Shown here one piece after another: positions 51,500-61,037 of a DNA stretch of 63,564 nucleotides (position 1 is its first letter; each line of letters opens with the position of its first letter). The notes beneath the pieces were generated by a model, which made no database searches, was not told the origin of the DNA, and saw nothing but the letters and a program-made list of their open reading frames with translations. The stretch is from an uncultured Aquiluna sp. (GTDB taxonomy: Bacteria > Actinomycetota > Actinomycetes > Actinomycetales > Microbacteriaceae): assembly GCA_905182225.1 (NCBI GenBank), contig CAJJAJ010000005.1, forward strand, positions 1-63,564. The letters run 5' to 3'. Position numbers and translations under genes: made by a program.

Positions 51500-53725
51500 C
51501 TAACTACTTTTGACTCGATAAACGTCGTAGACGGCTTCAACTCTTCGAACTTGATTTAGAACGTGATCCAAGTGCGACGGGTCCGCCATCTCAAAAATAA
51601 ACTTGCTAATCGCGACTCTGTCTTTGCCGGTTGAAACCGATGCGTTCAAAATGTTAACGTGACTCTCGGTCAGCACTCGAGTTACATCACTCAGCAGTCC
51701 TGAGCGATCTAACGCCTCAATCTGGATCTGAACCATGAAAACCCCCCTGGCTTCGTCAGCCCAGGAGACCTCCACAAGTCGCTCTTGTGTAAGAGATTGA
51801 ACATTTTTGCAGTCCGTGCGGTGGACGGACACACCTTCGCCACGGGTGATGAATCCAGTTATTTCGTCCCCCGGCACCGGAGTGCAACATCTAGCCATCT
51901 TTGACATGACATCGGAGTCCCCCTTGACAAGAACGCCCTGAGATTCGTTTCTTCTTTGTCGAAGAGACTTAGGAACCTGAACCGGCAATTCCTCGGTGAT
52001 CGCTTCTGGAGCGAGGCCTTCGAGCTGCTTTAGCCTGTCAATGACAGTGCCCACGGTTAGCTGACCCTGACCGATTGCGTTGAAGAGTGCTGGAATTCCC
52101 ACCAAGCCATGCTCTTCGGCAAGCTTTGTAAGCGAGTCTGAAGACATAAGCGACTGGACAGGGAGCCCTTTTCTTCGAAGCCCTCGAGCTAGCGCTTCCT
52201 TGCCGTCCTCGGTTGCGATCTCCTTGCGCTCTTGAGCGAACCAGTGTTTGATTTTTGCTCGCGCTCCCGGGGAGGCCACGAAATTCAACCAATCCTTGCT
52301 AGGCCCGGCGGATTCTGATCGCGAAGTTAGAACTTCTACCGAATCACCAGCCTGCAGTTTGCTCTCTAGCGGCACCAGGCGGCTATTTACCTTGGCCCCA
52401 ATGGTCTTGTGACCAACTTCCGTGTGGACGGCATAGGCAAAGTCAACGGGTGTCGATCCGGCGGTTAGTCCAACAACCTTGCCCTTTGGAGTGAAGACAT
52501 AGAGCTCTTTGGCGCCAATTTCGAAACGCAGATTATCCAGAAACTCCCCCGGGTCTGCAGTCTCCTCTTGCCAATCTGAGAGTTGCTTCATCCAGGCGAA
52601 GTCGACTTCCTTATCGCTCTTTCCACTCTGCGCCTTGTACTTCCAATGGGCTGCGACACCGAACTCAGCTCGCTGATGCATCTCAAGAGTTCTTATCTGT
52701 ATTTCCACTGCCCTGCCGTCTGGCCCCACTACAGTTGTGTGCAGCGATTGGTAGAGATTGAACTTCGGCATCGCTATGTAGTCCTTGAACCTGCCCGGCA
52801 ACGGTGACCAGCGGGCGTGTATGGCACCTAAGGCGGCATAGCAGTCTTTTACGCTTGCAACTATCACTCTCACGCCCACGAGGTCGTAGATGTCGTCAAA
52901 CTCTCGTCCCCGAAGCACCATCTTCTGGTAGATCGAGTAGTACTGCTTAGGTCGTCCGTCAATCTTTGACTTGACTCTGCCATTTCGAAGCTCGAGAGAA
53001 ATCTCGTCTATTACGTTTTGTGTGTAGTCAGCTCTCAGGGGATTCCGCTGGCCAACCAGCGAGACGATCTCTTCGTAAACTTTCGGGTATAGCACGCTGA
53101 AACTGATGTCCTCCAGCTCGACTTTCATTGTGGAAATTCCTAGTCTGTGCGCAAGTGGCGCATAAATTTCCAGTGTTTCCTGTGCTTTTTTCCTCGCCGA
53201 CTCAGGGCTGACAAATCCCCAGGTCCTTGCATTGTGAAGCCTATCCGCGAGTTTGATGACGAGGACTCTAACGTCCTTGCTCATTGCAACTACCATCTTG
53301 CGCATGGTTTCTGACTGTGCGCTGTCTCCAAACTTAACCTTGTCCAGCTTCGTGACGCCATCGACCAAGAGGGCAACTTCGTTCCCAAAGTCCTTCTCGA
53401 GTGCTTCTATCGAGTAATCAGTGTCCTCTACGGTGTCGTGGAGTAAGGCAGCAGCGATTGTTGCGGGTCCTGAGCCCAGGTCGGCAAGAATTCTCCCCAC
53501 AGCCAAAGGGTGAGTGATGTACTCTTCGCCACTTTTCCGTAGCTGGCCGGTGTGATACTTCTCCGCGAACTGGAACGCCTTTTCAATCACTGTCAGGTCG
53601 GCTTTTGGGTGATTCGTCTTGACTATACGAACCAGAGAAGCCATGTCTGTACCGTAGGAAGTCGAGGACTTCGTAAAAATTTTTGGCAGACGAGCGCGAA
53701 GTGAACTGCTTTTCGCGTCTGTCAT
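51500..53725 (-). CDS. rel: Bifunctional (p)ppGpp synthetase/hydrolase Rel
   Basis: Stringent-response enzyme that makes and degrades (p)ppGpp. The 741-residue protein has an HD hydrolase domain with intact ALLHDTVEDTDYS (about 92-104), a synthetase domain (GRPKQYYSIYQKM; PKFNLYQSLHTTVVG near 317-331), TGS (VFTPKGKVVGLTAGSTPVDFAYA, near 412), the helical/zinc-finger region (ARCCTPVPGDEI near 620) and a C-terminal ACT domain (about 665-741). Both activities look intact. GAGGATGG before the ATG is the ribosome-binding site. It lies 30 bases after secF. Confidence 0.96.
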   Translation of the reverse strand: MTDAKSSSLRARLPKIFTKSSTSYGTDMASLVRIVKTNHPKADLTVIEKAFQFAEKYHTGQLRKSGEEYITHPLAVGRILADLGSGPATIAAALLHDTVEDTDYSIEALEKDFGNEVALLVDGVTKLDKVKFGDSAQSETMRKMVVAMSKDVRVLVIKLADRLHNARTWGFVSPESARKKAQETLEIYAPLAHRLGISTMKVELEDISFSVLYPKVYEEIVSLVGQRNPLRADYTQNVIDEISLELRNGRVKSKIDGRPKQYYSIYQKMVLRGREFDDIYDLVGVRVIVASVKDCYAALGAIHARWSPLPGRFKDYIAMPKFNLYQSLHTTVVGPDGRAVEIQIRTLEMHQRAEFGVAAHWKYKAQSGKSDKEVDFAWMKQLSDWQEETADPGEFLDNLRFEIGAKELYVFTPKGKVVGLTAGSTPVDFAYAVHTEVGHKTIGAKVNSRLVPLESKLQAGDSVEVLTSRSESAGPSKDWLNFVASPGARAKIKHWFAQERKEIATEDGKEALARGLRRKGLPVQSLMSSDSLTKLAEEHGLVGIPALFNAIGQGQLTVGTVIDRLKQLEGLAPEAITEELPVQVPKSLRQRRNESQGVLVKGDSDVMSKMARCCTPVPGDEITGFITRGEGVSVHRTDCKNVQSLTQERLVEVSWADEARGVFMVQIQIEALDRSGLLSDVTRVLTESHVNILNASVSTGKDRVAISKFIFEMADPSHLDHVLNQVRRVEAVYDVYRVKSS

Positions 53726-53755
53726 TTTTCCATCCTCTATCGAATGGATTCAATT

Positions 53756-54730
53756 CTACGCGCGGCTAGCTACTACTTTGTCAGCGGCTTTCTTCAAAGT
53801 CGGTTCAGATTCGCGTAAGTGCGCGTAAATCGGTGCCGCCAGAAAGATGGACGAATACGTTCCTACGATAGTTCCAACAAACAGCGCCAGGGCAATGTCC
53901 CTCAGGGTTCCTGCTCCAAGCAGCAACGAACCAACGAACAAGATTGAAGCCACCGGCAGCACAGCGACAACCGATGTGTTGATGGAACGAATCAAGGTCT
54001 GGTTCACTGCCAGGTTGACCATCTCACCAAAGGTTCGAGTTTCTGAGTATTCGACTTCAAGTGTGTTCTCCCTAACTTTGTCGAACACCACAACGGTGTC
54101 ATACAGCGAATAGGCCAAGATCGTAAGGAATCCAATAACAGCTGCCGGCGTCACCTCAAAACCAACACCTGCATAAATGCCTGCGGTAAGAATAAGGTCG
54201 TGGGCCAGTGCCAGAACTGCCGCTACCGACATCTTCCAGCTCCTGAAGTAAATAGCGATCAATAGGGAAACCAGTATTAGAAACACGATCAGACCCATTA
54301 GGGCCTGATTCGTAACGTCAGCTCCCCAATTGGGACCGATGAAGCTGGATGCCACGGCCGCATCCTCTTGTCCGTATGCGTCAGCAAGGGCCAATCGCGC
54401 ACGCTCTGACTGAACGTCTTCAAGCTGTTCGGTCTGAATTCGAATGTCGGCAAGCCCCACGTCAGTCACATTCACCTGTGAACCCGGTGCAATGTCCGAA
54501 ATAACGTCCACCGCGAGCTGGTGTGAAAGTTCTTGCGTGTTTGTGAGCCTAAATTCAGAACCACCGCGGAACTCAATACCAAAGTTGAATCCTCCGCGCG
54601 CTATGGGTAGCAACAATGCCAAGATAACGGCCACGGCACCGATGATGTACCAGGTTTTTCTGCGCGCTACAAAATTAAAGCTGCGCTCACCAGAGTAAAG
54701 CTGGTTTCCGAAGTCTCTTGCCCTACTCAT
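53756..54730 (-). CDS. secF: Protein translocase subunit SecF
   Basis: Works with SecD in proton-driven completion of Sec export. I use the ATG at 54730 (MSRARDFGNQLYSGERSFNF; 324 residues), which overlaps the secD stop in the 8-base ATGAGTAG. The longer frame to 54769 lies inside secD. It has six expected membrane helices, an external domain between the first two, GGFNFGIEFRGGSEF (near 50-64) and LTIAYSLYDTVVVFDKVRE (near 200-218, the conserved SecF helix 4-5 region). Confidence 0.96.
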   Translation of the reverse strand: MSRARDFGNQLYSGERSFNFVARRKTWYIIGAVAVILALLLPIARGGFNFGIEFRGGSEFRLTNTQELSHQLAVDVISDIAPGSQVNVTDVGLADIRIQTEQLEDVQSERARLALADAYGQEDAAVASSFIGPNWGADVTNQALMGLIVFLILVSLLIAIYFRSWKMSVAAVLALAHDLILTAGIYAGVGFEVTPAAVIGFLTILAYSLYDTVVVFDKVRENTLEVEYSETRTFGEMVNLAVNQTLIRSINTSVVAVLPVASILFVGSLLLGAGTLRDIALALFVGTIVGTYSSIFLAAPIYAHLRESEPTLKKAADKVVASRA

Positions 54731-56408
54731 CGTGATCTCCCTGACCCGCCAAAGCTTTTCGCTCAGCAATTGTCTGTCGTTTTTGCGCTTCCTTTGAAGA
54801 CTTTTCTGCCTTGCCGACGGCTAGTGACTTGGACACCTTGAACTCGCCGCGTCCCTTATAAGAAACCTCTCTGGCAGAAAGGTCGAATCCAGAGAAACGG
54901 TGACCCGAGGCGAAGAACTTGTTTCTGGCCAGAAGCTGGACAAGTGGATGAGTGAACATCGTAACCACTAAGAGGTCAATCAAAGTCGTTAGACCCAAGG
55001 TAAACGCGAAGCCCCGCACCGAAGAGCTTGTGAGCAAGTAAAGAACAACCGCTGCGGTAAAGCTAACGGCGTCTGAGATCAAGATTGTGCGAATTGCTCG
55101 CTTCCAACCGGCCTCCACGGCGCTCTCTAGATTTCGACCCTCTCGAAGCTCATCCCTAATTCTTTCGAAGTAGACAATGAACGAGTCAGCCGTAATACCA
55201 ATGGCAACGATCAGGCCCGCTACCCCAGCCAGTGACAACCTGTAGCCCTGTCTCCAAGATAGGAATGCAATCGCTAGATAGACCAATAGCGCGGCCACAA
55301 TTAGCGACCCAAGAACTACCGTTGCTAGACCGCGGTACTGGAACGCCATGTAGATGATCACGAAGATGAGACCGATTAGGCCAGCTAGCAGTCCAGAACG
55401 CAGGGATTCTGAGCCAAGAGTTGCGGAGATGTTTTCCTGAGACTGTACTTCAAAGCCAATTGGTAGCGCACCATACTTCAACTGATCAGCCAAAACTGTC
55501 GCAGATTCTTGAGTAAAAGATCCTGTTATTTGAGCTTGACCGTTGGTGATAACTGCGTTCGTCGATGGAGCTGTAATAACCAGTCCGTCAAGTGTGATGG
55601 CGAATTGGTTCGCTGGACTTTGAAGCCCAAAGAGCCTTGAGGTGACCAAACCGAAAGCATCGGAGCCGGTTCCATCGAATTCCAAGTTGACTGCCCAAGT
55701 GTTGGTGCTTGCACCAGTTTGAGTGGTCACTGTTCCAGCAGTGGCGTCAGAGATGTTAGCTCCCTGGACTTCTACGGGCCCAAGAATGTATTTATAGAGC
55801 GAAAGTTCGTCGCAAGTTACGAGACCCACGGTTGGATCGTCCACCTGGCCGGGTCCCCTAAACGGCAATGAACAGTCAAGGTTTTCAAACTGCGCCTGAA
55901 GTCGCTCGGTTATCCAAGCAGTGTCGCTAGCGTTCACTGGAGCTGTTGCGGTTTCGTTGCTAAGGGTTTCTAGGTCAACCAGCAATGCTCCCTCGGCAGC
56001 AGGTCCAGAAACACCCTGCACGATGACAGGTCTGAACTCAAGCAATGCGCTTGCCTTTATAAGCTGAAGAGTAGTTGCGTCTGGAGTTCCCGGGATTGCA
56101 ACAACGATGTTCTGATTTCCTTGGATAGAAACCTGTGCTTCTCCAACACCCGATCCGTCAATTCTTTGTCGGATGATCGTCACAGCTTGTGTTAGCTGCT
56201 CTGAACTTGCTTGATCACCTTCGGCAATAGTTGGGGTAAGAATAATCTGGGTTCCGCCCTGAAGGTCAAGACCCAATTGAGGCTCATATGATGCGCCAGG
56301 CTGAACCGTGGCCACGCCCCAAATCATGAGCCCAACGAAGAAGACTGCGATGCCTGTGAGCCACGAGAGCTTGCGCCTCGCGGATCGAGTAGTTGTGTTC
56401 TCAGCCAA
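54723..56408 (-). CDS. secD: Protein translocase subunit SecD
   Basis: Partner of SecF in the export motor. The 561-residue protein starts with TTG at 56408 behind GAGGGG. It has an N-terminal helix (about 14-34), the large external P1 region with LGLDLQGGTQI (about 43-53), and five C-terminal helices with GLIGLIFVIIYMAFQYRGLA and GLIVAIGITADSFIVYFERIRDE (near 397-419). The C-terminal tail is Lys/Glu-rich. It lies 2 bases after yajC and overlaps secF by 8 bases. Confidence 0.96.
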   Translation of the reverse strand: MAENTTTRSARRKLSWLTGIAVFFVGLMIWGVATVQPGASYEPQLGLDLQGGTQIILTPTIAEGDQASSEQLTQAVTIIRQRIDGSGVGEAQVSIQGNQNIVVAIPGTPDATTLQLIKASALLEFRPVIVQGVSGPAAEGALLVDLETLSNETATAPVNASDTAWITERLQAQFENLDCSLPFRGPGQVDDPTVGLVTCDELSLYKYILGPVEVQGANISDATAGTVTTQTGASTNTWAVNLEFDGTGSDAFGLVTSRLFGLQSPANQFAITLDGLVITAPSTNAVITNGQAQITGSFTQESATVLADQLKYGALPIGFEVQSQENISATLGSESLRSGLLAGLIGLIFVIIYMAFQYRGLATVVLGSLIVAALLVYLAIAFLSWRQGYRLSLAGVAGLIVAIGITADSFIVYFERIRDELREGRNLESAVEAGWKRAIRTILISDAVSFTAAVVLYLLTSSSVRGFAFTLGLTTLIDLLVVTMFTHPLVQLLARNKFFASGHRFSGFDLSAREVSYKGRGEFKVSKSLAVGKAEKSSKEAQKRQTIAERKALAGQGDHDE

Positions 56409-56410
56409 AG

Positions 56411-56665
56411 CTATTTCCCCTCAGAAGTTTGGATTGCTCTGACTGCTTGCTTGAGCACTCTGAGCTTCGTACCGGGCGTGGTCTCCACCTCTAAGTCGTC
56501 TTCGCCAATGGCAACGACTGTGCCCTTGATGCCCGCATGCAGAATAACGTTTGACCCAACCTGAAGGGTCTCAACCAAATTCGCTGCATCACGCTTGCGC
56601 TTTCTGTTCTGGTTTACCAGCAACAGAATCATGGCGGCAAGAACCGCTAATAGTATTAAATCCAA
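56411..56665 (-). CDS. yajC: Preprotein translocase subunit YajC
   Basis: Small single-helix membrane subunit associated with SecDF. The 84-residue protein begins with TTG at 56665 behind AGGA. It has a membrane helix (about 2-16), a basic stretch (NQNRKRKRD), the conserved VGSNVILHAGIKGTVVAIGEDDLEVE (about 37-62) and TKLRVLKQAVRAI. yajC-secD-secF is the standard order. The 56-base gap to ruvB shows nothing recognisable. Confidence 0.94.
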   Translation of the reverse strand: MDLILLAVLAAMILLLVNQNRKRKRDAANLVETLQVGSNVILHAGIKGTVVAIGEDDLEVETTPGTKLRVLKQAVRAIQTSEGK

Positions 56666-56721
56666 GGTTTTCCTAACCGATTGGTACCCCGAAATTATAG
56701 GGCTTAGATGTAAAACTTGCT

Positions 56722-57693
56722 CTACTGAATCCCTAAATGCACTAAACCGTGACTTGTTATCTCTCTGCCGCGGGGTGTTCGCTGCAATAAACCGGCTCTA
56801 ATCAAGAATGGTTCGATCACGGCTTCAATGGTCTCGGGCTCTTCGCCAAGAGCTACAGCGAGGGTCGAAAGCCCCACCGGCTTCGCGCTGAATTTAGTCG
56901 CCAGCATGGTCAAAAGCGTCCTGTCCACCCGATCCAGTCCCAATTTATCCACCTCAAATAAAGTCATTGCATCCAAGGCAATTCCGTAATCAATAACGCT
57001 GTGTTCATTGACACTGGCGAAATCCCGCACTCTCCTGAGCAGACGATTTGCTATTCGAGGCGTGCCTCGCGATCGAGTGCTCAATAAATCGAGCGCCTCG
57101 GCCTGCAGGTCGATGCCGAGTTTCAGAGAAGACGCTTCTAGCACGCGTGCAATCTCATCCGCTTCGTAATACTCGAGGAAAGCCGTGAAGCCAAATCTGT
57201 CCCTCAAAGGTGTGGGCAGCATTCCGCTTCTGGTGGTTGCACCAATCAAAGTAAACGGCTCGATGTCAAGAGAAATTGAAGCTGCTCCCGGCCCTTTTCC
57301 GACCATTACGTCTACGCGGAAATCCTCCATCGCCAGATATAGCATCTCCTCGGCGCTTCTAGACATGCGGTGAATTTCATCTATAAACAAAACGTCGCCG
57401 GCTTCAAGGGCGGAAAGTATAGATGCGAGGTCCCCCGAAGATTGGATTGCGGGGCCGCTAGTTAGCTTGAGGGTGCGCTCTGCTTCATGAGCAACAATCA
57501 TTGCAAGGGTGGTCTTACCAAGTCCCGGAGGCCCTGCTAGCAAGATGTGGTCCGCAGTCCTTCCACCCAACTTGGCCGCCTTTATCACGAGCGAAATCTG
57601 CTTGACAACTTTTTCTTGGCCTACGAACTCTCCAAGAACTTTCGGTCTCAGCACCGCCTCTAGGGCTCGTTCCTCAGGCGCCGACTCGATCAC
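56722..57693 (-). CDS. ruvB: Holliday junction branch migration ATPase RuvB
   Basis: AAA+ motor of the RuvABC recombination complex. The 323-residue protein has Walker [15 protein letters not shown] (about 51-64), Walker [11 protein letters not shown] (about 100-109), sensor 1 [11 protein letters not shown], the arginine finger region PLRDRFGF, and a C-terminal winged-helix domain ([17 protein letters not shown]). The start overlaps ruvA by 4 bases. Confidence 0.97.
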   Translation of the reverse strand: MIESAPEERALEAVLRPKVLGEFVGQEKVVKQISLVIKAAKLGGRTADHILLAGPPGLGKTTLAMIVAHEAERTLKLTSGPAIQSSGDLASILSALEAGDVLFIDEIHRMSRSAEEMLYLAMEDFRVDVMVGKGPGAASISLDIEPFTLIGATTRSGMLPTPLRDRFGFTAFLEYYEADEIARVLEASSLKLGIDLQAEALDLLSTRSRGTPRIANRLLRRVRDFASVNEHSVIDYGIALDAMTLFEVDKLGLDRVDRTLLTMLATKFSAKPVGLSTLAVALGEEPETIEAVIEPFLIRAGLLQRTPRGREITSHGLVHLGIQ

Positions 57694-58256
57694 GAGGTCA
57701 ACTTCGAACGACCAAGTTCGGCCAGTGCCAGCTTTAGCAGCGCAGACTCAGAAAGCGACTGATCAAGGCTTGAAAGAAGCTTCCTGGATGCAAGTTCATC
57801 GCCGCCTAGCTGAAGCATTGCCTGAAGCACGTTTTCATTTACTCTGACGCTCGAGGACAATCCCACCTTGCCACTCAGGGTAATCAACACGAGTTTTGCG
57901 GTCTTTGGCCCGATGCCTGGTATCGCACGGAAGGCGTTTTCGTCTTGAGAGTTGATGGCATTTACTAGCAGTTCACCGGTCAACCCAGAAAGTGTTGTCA
58001 TTGCAAGTTTGGGTCCAATTCCATTTACCCCACAGAGAAGATCAAACAACTCAGCTTCTTGGCCGGTCTGAAAACCAAACACAGAAAGATCGTCTTCTCT
58101 AACCACAAGTTTTGTTTGTATCAGGAGCTCTTGACCAACCGACAGCTTTGCTGAGTGGCGACTAGTGACCTGAATCGAAAAACCAACACCTGACACAACC
58201 AAGGTAAGGCGGTCTTGGCCCAATTGGCTAATGGTTCCCTGAAGGCTTGATATCAC
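57690..58256 (-). CDS. ruvA: Holliday junction binding protein RuvA
   Basis: Binds four-way DNA junctions and positions RuvB. The 188-residue protein has an N-terminal OB domain ([20 protein letters not shown]), two helix-hairpin-helix segments ([38 protein letters not shown], about 110-128) and a C-terminal RuvB-binding domain ([11 protein letters not shown]). It lies 4 bases after ruvC. Confidence 0.97.
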   Translation of the reverse strand: MISSLQGTISQLGQDRLTLVVSGVGFSIQVTSRHSAKLSVGQELLIQTKLVVREDDLSVFGFQTGQEAELFDLLCGVNGIGPKLAMTTLSGLTGELLVNAINSQDENAFRAIPGIGPKTAKLVLITLSGKVGLSSSVRVNENVLQAMLQLGGDELASRKLLSSLDQSLSESALLKLALAELGRSKLTS

Positions 58257-58260
58257 TTTT

Positions 58261-58788
58261 CTAACCTAATCTGCGGTTGGCGCTCTTAGCTGCTGCGACC
58301 CACTTCTGCTGGGCATTCGTGCCTTGGCCCTGAGCTCTCTTCGATGCACAAATCGCCACGGCTAATGCGTCTGCGACGTCTGCTGGCCTTGGGGTCTCCT
58401 CTAAGTTCAGCGTGCGCCGAACCATCTCTGACACCTGGGCCTTGTCGGCTCTGCCGTGTCCAGCTACAGCAAGCTTGACCTCGCTCGGAGTAAAGAATTC
58501 CAGTGGTATTTCGTGCTTGAAGGCCAGAGCCATAAGAGCACCTGAGATTTGAGCCACCCCCATCACGCTTCTAAGGTTGGCTTGAGCAAAAACTCGCTCA
58601 ATCGCTATAAGAACAGGCTTGTGGGTTGCAATTACATTGTCCAGAGACTCGGCAATAGAGCCGACTCTATCTCGCGGATCTTGGGTCGGCGACGAAGTGA
58701 AGTGACCATATTCAACTGCCTTTGCGCCAGAGATAACTCCGAACCCACAGCGCGTGAGCCCAGGGTCAACTCCGAGAATTAATTCCAC
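58261..58788 (-). CDS. ruvC: Holliday junction endonuclease RuvC
   Basis: Cuts Holliday junctions. The 175-residue RNase H-fold protein has the first catalytic Asp in ILGVDPGLTRCGFG (about 4-17), the Glu in VLIAIERVFAQANLRSVMGVAQ (near 64), and the C-terminal acidic pair in RPADVADALAVAIC (about 139-152). It shares one base with the YebC gene and is followed by ruvA. Confidence 0.97.
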   Translation of the reverse strand: MELILGVDPGLTRCGFGVISGAKAVEYGHFTSSPTQDPRDRVGSIAESLDNVIATHKPVLIAIERVFAQANLRSVMGVAQISGALMALAFKHEIPLEFFTPSEVKLAVAGHGRADKAQVSEMVRRTLNLEETPRPADVADALAVAICASKRAQGQGTNAQQKWVAAAKSANRRLG

Positions 58789-59543
58789 TAGCTCATGGCT
58801 TCTAGCTCGGCCATTACAGCTTCCGAAATCTCCATGTTTGTATATACCTCTTGGACATCATCCAACTCTTCCAGCGCCTCGATTAGGTCAATGACCTTCT
58901 TGGCGTTTACTGAGTCAACTTCGATTTTCAAAGATGAGACGAACTCCACGTCAGCCGATTCGTAATCGATGGTTGACTGCTGAAGAGCGGTTCTAGTTTC
59001 AGTCATCTTGCCTGGATCGCAAGTGAGCAAGTAGTTGTCGCCAATTAGCTGCAGGTCTTCGACGCCATGCTCGATGGTTGCCTCAAGAATCTCATCTTCG
59101 CTGAAGGAACCAGGAACCGAAATGACACCCTTACGGGCAAACTGATAGCTAACTGAACCAGGGTCGGCCATGTTTCCAGAATTCTTGCCGACCGCAAGCC
59201 TTACTTCTGCTGCGGCGCGATTCCTATTGTCGGTAAGGCATTCGATCATTACTGCAACCCCGGCTGCCCCGTAACCTTCGTAAATGATGTTGTGGTACTC
59301 AACGCCATCCCCCAGTTCACCTGCGCCACGCCTAACAGCGCGATCGATGTTATCGCCGGGCAAGGAAAGCTTCTTGGCTTTGTAGATTGCCTCGTAAAGA
59401 GTTGGATTTCCCTCAAGGTCTGAGCCGCCTAAGCGAGCCGCCACCTCAATGTTTTTGATAAGTTTCGCGAACAGCTTTGCTCTCTTGGAGTCGTTGGCTG
59501 CCTTTTTGTGCTTCGTTGTTGCCCATTTGGAGTGACCTGACAT
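58788..59543 (-). CDS. yebC: YebC/PmpR-family regulator
   Basis: Member of the YebC/TACO1 family, described as transcriptional regulators and more recently as helpers of translation at proline-rich stretches. The 251-residue protein begins MSGHSKWATTKHKKAANDSKR and contains NIDRAVRRG (about 80-88), YEGYGAAGVAVMIECLTDNRNR (about 98-119) and GGxxDLE-type segments; three domains are expected. GAGGA upstream is the ribosome-binding site. It lies directly upstream of ruvC, as in many bacteria, and is 15 bases after pdxT. Confidence 0.93.
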   Translation of the reverse strand: MSGHSKWATTKHKKAANDSKRAKLFAKLIKNIEVAARLGGSDLEGNPTLYEAIYKAKKLSLPGDNIDRAVRRGAGELGDGVEYHNIIYEGYGAAGVAVMIECLTDNRNRAAAEVRLAVGKNSGNMADPGSVSYQFARKGVISVPGSFSEDEILEATIEHGVEDLQLIGDNYLLTCDPGKMTETRTALQQSTIDYESADVEFVSSLKIEVDSVNAKKVIDLIEALEELDDVQEVYTNMEISEAVMAELEAMS

Positions 59544-59558
59544 AGTTCCTCTAAATTA

Positions 59559-60131
59559 CTAGCTTTGGTGCTCTTCAACGAGCGAAATGAACAACTTATG
59601 TAAATGTGTCGCCCCGGTCAGCTCCGGGTGAAAGCTTGCGCCCATCAGGTTCTCAAACTGAACCGCCACTGGTTCTTGGTTATGGGTTGCCAAAACTTCA
59701 CAGTTTCCGGCCTCGAGTATCTTGGGAGCTCTTATGAAAGCTACGTTTTCAGAGGTGCCATCGGCAAACACAGCCGAGCCTTCAAATGAACTCAGCTGAC
59801 CGCCATAAGCATTGCGTTCCGTCTTGACTGGGAGCCCTGAGATTAGCTCTTGATCTGGAAGCGCTCCGATTACTTCATCCGAGATAAGTATCAGTCCTGC
59901 GCAAGTGCCGAGCACTGGCTTTGTCTTAGCGAATTTTCTAACCTGCGGCATGAGATCAAAGTTCACAAGAAGCTTAGAAATGGTGGTCGACTCTCCCCCG
60001 GGGATTATCAACGCATCAACTGCTGCTAGATCAAGACTTGTTTTCACGGCAGCGCCCTCCACGCCCAATCGATTTAGGAGTAGAAGATGCTCTCGGCTAT
60101 CGCCCTGGAGAGCGAGAACGCCTATTCGCAA
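59559..60131 (-). CDS. pdxT: PLP synthase glutaminase subunit
   Basis: Glutaminase that feeds ammonia to PdxS for direct pyridoxal phosphate synthesis. The 190-residue protein has IGVLALQGDSREH (about 3-15), IPGGESTTISKL (about 43-54), the nucleophile Cys in LGTCAGLILIS (about 74-84) and the His-Glu pair in GASFHPELTG (about 164-173). It begins immediately after the pdxS stop with no gap. Confidence 0.96.
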   Translation of the reverse strand: MRIGVLALQGDSREHLLLLNRLGVEGAAVKTSLDLAAVDALIIPGGESTTISKLLVNFDLMPQVRKFAKTKPVLGTCAGLILISDEVIGALPDQELISGLPVKTERNAYGGQLSSFEGSAVFADGTSENVAFIRAPKILEAGNCEVLATHNQEPVAVQFENLMGASFHPELTGATHLHKLFISLVEEHQS

Positions 60132-61025
60132 TTACCAGCCACGCTCCGAAAGCCTATGTGGTGCTGGGAGGTCACTCACATTTATGCCTACCATCGCCTC
60201 GCCTAGACCACGGGAGGCGTTTGCGATCACGTCTGCGTCGTTGAAAAGAGTAGTCGCCTTGACAATTGCAGCTGCGCGAGCAACAGGATTGCCAGACTTG
60301 AATACTCCGGAGCCAACAAATACACCGTCGGCACCCATCTGCATCATCATCGCAGCGTCCGCAGGAGTAGCAACTCCTCCGGCTACGAACATAACGACCG
60401 GCAACTTCCCTTCTCTAGCTACCTGCTTTACAAGTGCGTAAGGGGCTTGGAGCTCCTTGGCGGCCACGAATAGCTCATCGTCGCTTCTGGATGAAAGGGA
60501 TCGGATTTCGCCGAAGATAGTCCTTATGTGCTTGGTGGCTTCTGAAACATCGCCGGTTCCGGCTTCGCCCTTTGACCGGATCATCGCAGCGCCCTCGGTG
60601 ATGCGGCGCAGTGCTTCTCCCAAGTTGGTAGCGCCACAAACAAACGGAATGTCGAATTTCCACTTATCAATGTGGTTTATGTAATCGGCTGGGCTCAAAA
60701 CTTCCGACTCGTCAATGTAGTCGACCTTGAGCGCCTGGAGAACCTGCGCCTCAACAAAGTGCCCAATGCGCGCCTTTGCCATAACAGGAATTGACACTGC
60801 TGCCCGGATGCCATCGATCAAGTCTGGATCGCTCATTCTTGCTACGCCACCCTGAGCACGAATGTCAGCTGGCACACGCTCTAGAGCCATCACCGCGACG
60901 GCTCCAGCATCTTGGGCAATTATTGCCTGCTCGGCGTTAACGACGTCCATGATGACGCCGCCCTTTAGCATTTCGGCTAATCCAGATTTAACCAAGGGCG
61001 TTGATTCAGTCGTGTTGTTTGTCAT
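60132..61025 (-). CDS. pdxS: PLP synthase lyase subunit
   Basis: Makes pyridoxal phosphate from ribose-5-phosphate, glyceraldehyde-3-phosphate and ammonia (DXP-independent route). The 297-residue TIM barrel has [13 protein letters not shown] (about 22-34, first catalytic region), [16 protein letters not shown] (about 81-96), YIDESEVL, the second Lys region [11 protein letters not shown] (about 153-163) and the phosphate site [12 protein letters not shown] (about 231-242). TAGGAT lies 6 bases before the ATG and begins with the HIT gene's stop codon. Confidence 0.97.
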   Translation of the reverse strand: MTNNTTESTPLVKSGLAEMLKGGVIMDVVNAEQAIIAQDAGAVAVMALERVPADIRAQGGVARMSDPDLIDGIRAAVSIPVMAKARIGHFVEAQVLQALKVDYIDESEVLSPADYINHIDKWKFDIPFVCGATNLGEALRRITEGAAMIRSKGEAGTGDVSEATKHIRTIFGEIRSLSSRSDDELFVAAKELQAPYALVKQVAREGKLPVVMFVAGGVATPADAAMMMQMGADGVFVGSGVFKSGNPVARAAAIVKATTLFNDADVIANASRGLGEAMVGINVSDLPAPHRLSERGW

Positions 61026-61031
61026 GCTCTA

Positions 61032-61037
61032 ATCCTA
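61032..61037 (-). promoter_or_regulatory. Candidate -10 box for leaderless pdxS
   Basis: TAGGAT on the minus strand ends 6 bases before the pdxS ATG. Its first three bases are the TAG stop of the HIT gene. The 6-base spacer TAGAGC is not a ribosome-binding site. This could give pdxST a promoter separate from thrS. Confidence 0.38.

Noticed and set aside
59905-60441. Open frame of 178 codons opposite pdxT/pdxS
   Set aside because: Spans the junction of two intact genes on the other strand; no motif, typical shadow frame.
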